Of a DNA stretch of 44,000 nt, positions 40,126-44,000 are shown one piece after another (the first letter of the stretch is position 1; each line of letters opens with the position of its first letter). The translations under genes were made by a program, and so were the position numbers. The notes beneath the pieces were generated by a model. The model was given only the letters and a program-made list of their open reading frames with translations, did not search any database and had not been told where the DNA came from. Location: contig JAKSOD010000009.1 in the NCBI GenBank assembly GCA_024405755.1, positions 1-44,000 of the forward strand, given 5' to 3'. This DNA is from Clostridia bacterium (lineage in GTDB: Bacteria; Bacillota; Clostridia; Oscillospirales; CAG-272).

Positions 40126-41085
40126 ATGAAAACCATAGGTGTACTTACAAGCGGCGGAGATGCGCCCGGAATGAATGCGGCTATCCGTTCGATCGTTCGA
40201 GCTGCGGATTATATGGGAATGACCGTTAAAGGCATTAAGCGCGGTTATAATGGACTGATTGAAAACAACATCGTCGATCTTGATATTCGCTCGGTATCCG
40301 ATATTATCCAACGCGGCGGAACTGTGTTATATACCGCTCGCTGTCCGCTCTTTACTACGGAGGAAGGAATGCAAGAAGCGATCAAAAACTGCAAAAACAA
40401 CGGGATCGAGGGGCTGATTGTAATCGGCGGTGACGGCTCATTCAGAGGTGCCAGAGATCTTTCGCTCAGAGGAATCCCCTGCATCGGTATTCCCGGAACG
40501 ATTGACAACGATATTCCATCAACCGAATATACCATAGGCTTTGATACGGCAATGAATACGGTGGTAGAAATGGTAGACAAGCTCCGCGACACAGCTTGCT
40601 CGCATGAAAGATGCAGTGTGGTAGAGGTTATGGGACACGGTGCGGGAGACATTGCCCTTCAAAGCGGTCTTGCAGTCGGTGCCACTGCCATCATCGTTCC
40701 TGAGATCGGCTTTGATTTGCAGAATGTGATCGACAAGATTCTTGAAACCCAAAAGAACGGAAGAAACCATTTCATCATCGTTGTTTCGGAGGGGCTTTGC
40801 GATGCAACACAGCTTGCAAGGCAGCTTCAGGAATCGACGGGCATTGAAACACGTGCAACCATTCTTGGGCATATTCAGCGTGGCGGAAATCCAACGCTTC
40901 GCGACAGAGTTGTTGCGGCGAAAATGGGATATGCAGCCGTTGAGCTTCTCAGCAAAGGCGTTGGAAACCGCGTGGTTGGATTGAAGGATAATAAAATCGT
41001 GGACTACGATATTTTTGAGGCATTAAATATGGTCAAAGCCTTTGACCAAGAGACGTACAGTTTATCAAATATAATCTCTATTTGA
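40126..41085 (+). CDS. pfkA: ATP-dependent 6-phosphofructokinase
   Basis: 319 residues, complete: GVLTSGGDAPGMNAAIR, YNGLIENN, GGDGSFRGA, IGIPGTIDNDIPSTEYTIGFDTA (with catalytic Asp in TIDND) and GHIQRGGNPT. It phosphorylates fructose 6-phosphate in glycolysis. The GGDGS variant in place of GGNDG... patterns fits ATP use. GAGGTG precedes the ATG. Unusual neighbourhood: it follows a nitrogen regulator and carries the same leader element as nitrogen genes. Confidence 0.96.
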   Translation: MKTIGVLTSGGDAPGMNAAIRSIVRAADYMGMTVKGIKRGYNGLIENNIVDLDIRSVSDIIQRGGTVLYTARCPLFTTEEGMQEAIKNCKNNGIEGLIVIGGDGSFRGARDLSLRGIPCIGIPGTIDNDIPSTEYTIGFDTAMNTVVEMVDKLRDTACSHERCSVVEVMGHGAGDIALQSGLAVGATAIIVPEIGFDLQNVIDKILETQKNGRNHFIIVVSEGLCDATQLARQLQESTGIETRATILGHIQRGGNPTLRDRVVAAKMGYAAVELLSKGVGNRVVGLKDNKIVDYDIFEALNMVKAFDQETYSLSNIISI

Positions 41086-41096
41086 TAATTTTTTGA

Positions 41097-41125
41097 GTTA
41101 GCAAACCGCCCTGATGTTTGCTAAC
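41097..41125. promoter_or_regulatory. inverted repeat resembling CIRCE
   Basis: GTTAGCAAAC (41097-41106), nine bases, GTTTGCTAAC (41116-41125). The TTAGCA/TGCTAA outer parts and nine-base spacer equal CIRCE, while the inner CTC/GAG is AAC/GTT. There is no T-run after it, so a terminator reading is weak. A TATAAT lies at 41138-41143. Confidence 0.5.
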
Positions 41126-41173
41126 ACATTCCCGTTGTATAATCGAGCATCTCGTATTTTCAATTTTATACAA

Positions 41174-41200
41174 TTAGCACTCTCCGCAACAGAGTGCTAA
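41174..41200 (+). promoter_or_regulatory. CIRCE operator (HrcA binding site)
   Basis: Perfect TTAGCACTC-N9-GAGTGCTAA at 41174-41182 and 41192-41200, upstream of hsp20 and clpB. HrcA would repress this unit in unstressed cells. Possible -10 boxes are TATACA just before it and TATAAC near 41212; I cannot choose the promoter. Confidence 0.96.
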
Positions 41201-41358
41201 TATTTACAATTATAACATCTTTTCATAATATTTGTGTAACAAATCAGGTTTACAATATATCATGTGAAAGGAAGAGATATGAATGGCGCCTGGATCTCGA
41301 ATAAAATTGCTCCTTTCAACAAATAATACACTTACAAATCTATAAGGAGGATTCTGTT

Positions 41359-41793
41359 ATGTTTGAACTTACACCCTTTGCACGCAACAACCATTTTCTT
41401 GGTTCCTATGACCCTTTCAAAGCGATGGAGGAATTTGAGAAGAACTTCTTCGGACATCAGGTTCCTGCCTTCAAGACCGATATTCGCGAGACCGAGAACG
41501 CATACGTTCTTGACGCTGAGCTCCCCGGCTTCTCCAAAGAGGATATCCACGCCGAAGTCAGAAACGGTTACCTCACGATCCATGCTGAGCACAAAACCGA
41601 AAACGAAGAAAAGGACGAAAAGAACAATTACCTCAGAAGAGAGCGTTCTTACGGCTCCTTCACAAGAAGCTTTGATCTGGACGGTATCAACAGCGATGAA
41701 ATCTGTGCTTCCTACAAGGACGGTATTCTCACGCTGACGCTGCCTAAAGCAACACAGAAAGTCGAAGAAGGCAGACGACTTGAAATCCAGTAA
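41359..41793 (+). CDS. small heat shock protein (Hsp20/alpha-crystallin)
   Basis: 144 residues. N-terminal FARNNHFLGSYDPFKAMEEFEKNFF, then an alpha-crystallin domain from about 38 (FKTDIRETENAYVLDAELPGFSKEDIHAEV) with NNYLRRERSYGSFTRSFDL and GILTLTLPK; the I-x-I-type tail is RLEIQ. It acts as an ATP-independent holdase. AAGGAGG upstream fixes the start. Co-transcribed with clpB behind CIRCE, which suits heat-shock control. Confidence 0.95.
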   Translation: MFELTPFARNNHFLGSYDPFKAMEEFEKNFFGHQVPAFKTDIRETENAYVLDAELPGFSKEDIHAEVRNGYLTIHAEHKTENEEKDEKNNYLRRERSYGSFTRSFDLDGINSDEICASYKDGILTLTLPKATQKVEEGRRLEIQ

Positions 41794-41799
41794 ATAATC

Positions 41800-41828
41800 G
41801 GGGGACCCTTCTTCGTAAGGGTTCCCCC
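41800..41828 (+). other. intercistronic hairpin between hsp20 and clpB
   Basis: GGGGGACCCTT and AAGGGTTCCCCC pair (one bulge) around CTTCGT. No T-run follows, so it more likely stabilises or processes mRNA, or partly attenuates, than fully terminates. Confidence 0.6.
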
Positions 41829-41850
41829 GCTCTATATCGAGGTGAAACGT

Positions 41851-44000
41851 ATGAATATGAATCAATTTACACAGAAAAGTATTGAAGCGCTTCGTGATAT
41901 GCAATCAATCGCCTTGGAAAACGGAAATCAGCAGATCGAACAGGTTCATCTGCTGGATGCCCTTGTATCTAAGGAGGATGGACTGATCCCTAACCTTGTA
42001 AAGCAATCCGGCGCTTCCATTGAAAATATAAAAACACTTACAGACCAAGCGATCTCTTTCTTGCCGAAGGTCAGCGGTGTTCAGACAGACAAGCTGTATC
42101 TCTCAAGAGAGCTTGATGCAGCCTTCACCGAGGCAGAGGCACAGGCGAAGAAGATGAAGGATGAGTTCGTCTCTGTCGAGCATCTGATGCTTGCCCTCTT
42201 CGCAAAGGGTGATATGAAGGTCAAGGATATCTTCCGAAATACAGGTCTTACGAAGGATGCCTTTCTGACTGCTCTGAAAAACGTTCGAGGTAGCAGGACG
42301 ATCACCAGCGACAATCCCGAAGAGACCTACGACGTACTCAAAAAGTACGGACAGGACTTGGTCGCCAAGGCAAAAGAACATAAGCTTGACCCCGTTATCG
42401 GTCGTGACGACGAGATCCGAAATGTGATCCGCATTCTGTCCAGAAAAACAAAAAATAACCCTTGCCTCATCGGTGAGCCCGGTGTTGGTAAGACTGCGAT
42501 TGCGGAGGGTCTTGCGTTACGTATCGCCAAGGGCGACGTTCCCGACAACCTGAAGGATCGCATTATCTTCTCACTCGATATGGGTGCGCTGATCGCGGGT
42601 GCAAAGTTCCGTGGTGAGTTTGAGGAAAGACTCAAAGCAGTGCTGGAAGAGGTCAAGAACAGTGAGGGAAAGATCATTCTGTTCATTGATGAGCTCCACA
42701 CCATTGTCGGTGCGGGCAAGACCGACGGTGCCATGGATGCGGGAAACCTCTTAAAGCCGATGCTTGCGCGCGGCGAGCTCCACTGTATCGGTGCTACAAC
42801 GCTCAACGAGTACCGTCAGTACATTGAAAAGGATGCGGCTTTGGAGCGTAGGTTCCAGCCCGTCATGATTCCCGAGCCTACCGTTGAAGACACGATCTCG
42901 ATTTTGAGAGGACTCAAGGAACGCTACGAGGTATTCCACGGTGTAAAGATCCACGACGGAGCTTTGATTGCCGCCGCAACCCTTTCCGACCGCTATATTT
43001 CCGACCGTTTTCTTCCCGACAAGGCAATTGACCTTGTAGATGAGGCGTGCGCTCTGATCAAAACCGAAATGAACTCCATGCCCTCCGAAATGGACGAGGT
43101 TGCCCATAAGATCATGCAGCACGAGATTGAGGAAGCCGCGCTGAAAAAGGAAAAGGACAAGCTCTCGGCAGAACACCTCAAGGAAATTCAAGCCGAGCTT
43201 GCCGATATGCGCGCAACCTTTAACGAAATGAAATCAAAGTGGGATATGGAAAAGCAGTCGATCGAAAAGCTCCAAAAGCTCCGTGAGGAGATCGAGCAGA
43301 CCAATGCTGAGATCGAACGCGCTCAAGGTAACTACGACCTTGGCAAAGCCGCAGAGCTTCAGTACGGCAAGCTTCCTGCTTTGAAGAAACAGCTTGAAGA
43401 GGAAGAGGCGAGAGCCGCAGAAGCGACCAAGAGCACGTCCCTCCTTCGTGATAACGTCAGCGAGGAGGAGATCTGCAAGATCGTCGCGAGATGGACAGGT
43501 ATTCCCGTATCCAAGATCATGGAGAGCGAGCGTGAAAAGCTTTTGGGTCTTGAGGACATCCTTCATAAGCGAGTCATCGGTCAGGATGAAGCAGTGCTCA
43601 AGGTCAGCGAAGCGATTCTCCGCTCCCGTGCCGGAATCAAGGATCCGCGCCGTCCTATTGGCTCGTTCCTCTTCTTAGGTCCTACGGGTGTCGGTAAGAC
43701 CGAGCTTGCAAAAGCTCTTGCCGAAGCACTGTTCGACGACGAAAAGAGTATGGTCCGTATTGATATGAGTGAGTATATGGAGAAATACTCGGTATCCAGG
43801 CTGATCGGAGCGCCTCCCGGATACGTAGGTTACGACGAAGGTGGACAGCTTACAGAGGCAGTGCGCAGAAAGCCCTATGCCGTCATTCTCTTTGACGAGA
43901 TAGAAAAGGCTCACCCCGACGTCTTTAACGTTCTGTTGCAGGTTTTGGACGACGGACGTATCACTGACAGTCAAGGCAGAACGGTTGACTTTAAGAATAC
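41851..44000 (+). CDS. clpB: ATP-dependent chaperone ClpB, 3' end outside the window
   Basis: At least 716 residues, open to the window edge. N-domain ([34 protein letters not shown]), first AAA+ module with Walker A GEPGVGKT (about 207) and Walker [16 protein letters not shown], a coiled-coil middle domain (about 410-530), and a second module with GPTGVGKT (about 610) and [17 protein letters not shown]. It resolves aggregates with DnaK and small heat-shock proteins. GAGGTG precedes the ATG. Downstream of hsp20 under CIRCE. Confidence 0.96.
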   Translation, partial: MNMNQFTQKSIEALRDMQSIALENGNQQIEQVHLLDALVSKEDGLIPNLVKQSGASIENIKTLTDQAISFLPKVSGVQTDKLYLSRELDAAFTEAEAQAKKMKDEFVSVEHLMLALFAKGDMKVKDIFRNTGLTKDAFLTALKNVRGSRTITSDNPEETYDVLKKYGQDLVAKAKEHKLDPVIGRDDEIRNVIRILSRKTKNNPCLIGEPGVGKTAIAEGLALRIAKGDVPDNLKDRIIFSLDMGALIAGAKFRGEFEERLKAVLEEVKNSEGKIILFIDELHTIVGAGKTDGAMDAGNLLKPMLARGELHCIGATTLNEYRQYIEKDAALERRFQPVMIPEPTVEDTISILRGLKERYEVFHGVKIHDGALIAAATLSDRYISDRFLPDKAIDLVDEACALIKTEMNSMPSEMDEVAHKIMQHEIEEAALKKEKDKLSAEHLKEIQAELADMRATFNEMKSKWDMEKQSIEKLQKLREEIEQTNAEIERAQGNYDLGKAAELQYGKLPALKKQLEEEEARAAEATKSTSLLRDNVSEEEICKIVARWTGIPVSKIMESEREKLLGLEDILHKRVIGQDEAVLKVSEAILRSRAGIKDPRRPIGSFLFLGPTGVGKTELAKALAEALFDDEKSMVRIDMSEYMEKYSVSRLIGAPPGYVGYDEGGQLTEAVRRKPYAVILFDEIEKAHPDVFNVLLQVLDDGRITDSQGRTVDFKN

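Noticed and set aside
41097..41125. Terminator of pfkA
   Set aside because: The stem is AT-rich and not followed by a T-run; its match to CIRCE spacing is the stronger reading.

Overview
The window looks like chromosome of an anaerobic gut-type clostridium (Bacillota, class Clostridia). The reasons are strong AGGAGG-type ribosome binding sites, TTGACA-17-TATAAT promoters, a T-box leader, a CIRCE operator, a type III glutamine synthetase, NADP-type glutamate dehydrogenase, dapL/dapF lysine genes, and a glnA operon ending in an ANTAR regulator of the clostridial NitR kind. I cannot name a genus.

Layout. 1-51: 3'-truncated tRNA-Pro (minus). 355-1791: secreted wall-anchored repeat protein with its own promoter and terminator. 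2091-14087: ordinary accessory and housekeeping genes, mostly minus strand: DIP1984-like protein and thrH; an SPFH protein with four zinc ribbons; an operon of a DUF1538 membrane protein, two small PII-like proteins and an SLC13-type carrier; an operon of a small membrane protein, a transglutaminase-like protein and a BadF-type sugar kinase; rpsT; a plus-strand unknown protein; and a YwaF-like membrane protein. 14210-15303: tyrosine recombinase cut off before its C-terminal catalytic residues and joined directly to a 3'-truncated dapL.

15303-40108 is a dense nitrogen-assimilation block. On the minus strand run purC-purA-purB-guaA-pyrG, then a 5' stub of purF fused to the 3' half of carB (a deletion, followed by two frameshifts), then dapF and the dapL stub. 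Upstream lie asnB (with an asparagine T-box), a 56-residue ORF, an HPr-like protein without the active histidine, amt fused to a PII domain, glnN and gdhA. Diverging from gdhA on the plus strand is a split glutamate synthase: amidotransferase, ferredoxin-FMN synthase, 16-Cys ferredoxin, FAD oxidoreductase and GXGXG subunit. It is followed by glnA, an ANTAR regulator with a pseudo-receiver, and pfkA. 41174-44000 is a heat-shock unit: CIRCE, hsp20 and clpB (runs off the end).

The most interesting signal is a shared leader element. Six sites, upstream of purC (twice), glnN, gdhA, the glutamate synthase operon and pfkA, can fold a hairpin with hexaloop AAAGGC or AAUGGC. Their stems differ in sequence but keep pairing. 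The loop has A at position 1 and G at position 4, as in ANTAR-binding RNA hairpins. In at least four of them the 5' arm and loop also form the 5' arm of an intrinsic terminator. The ANTAR protein at 39458 is the obvious candidate reader, giving an antitermination regulon that links ammonium uptake, glutamine/glutamate synthesis, purine synthesis and perhaps glycolysis. All assignments are from reading the sequence; no searches or folding programs were run.
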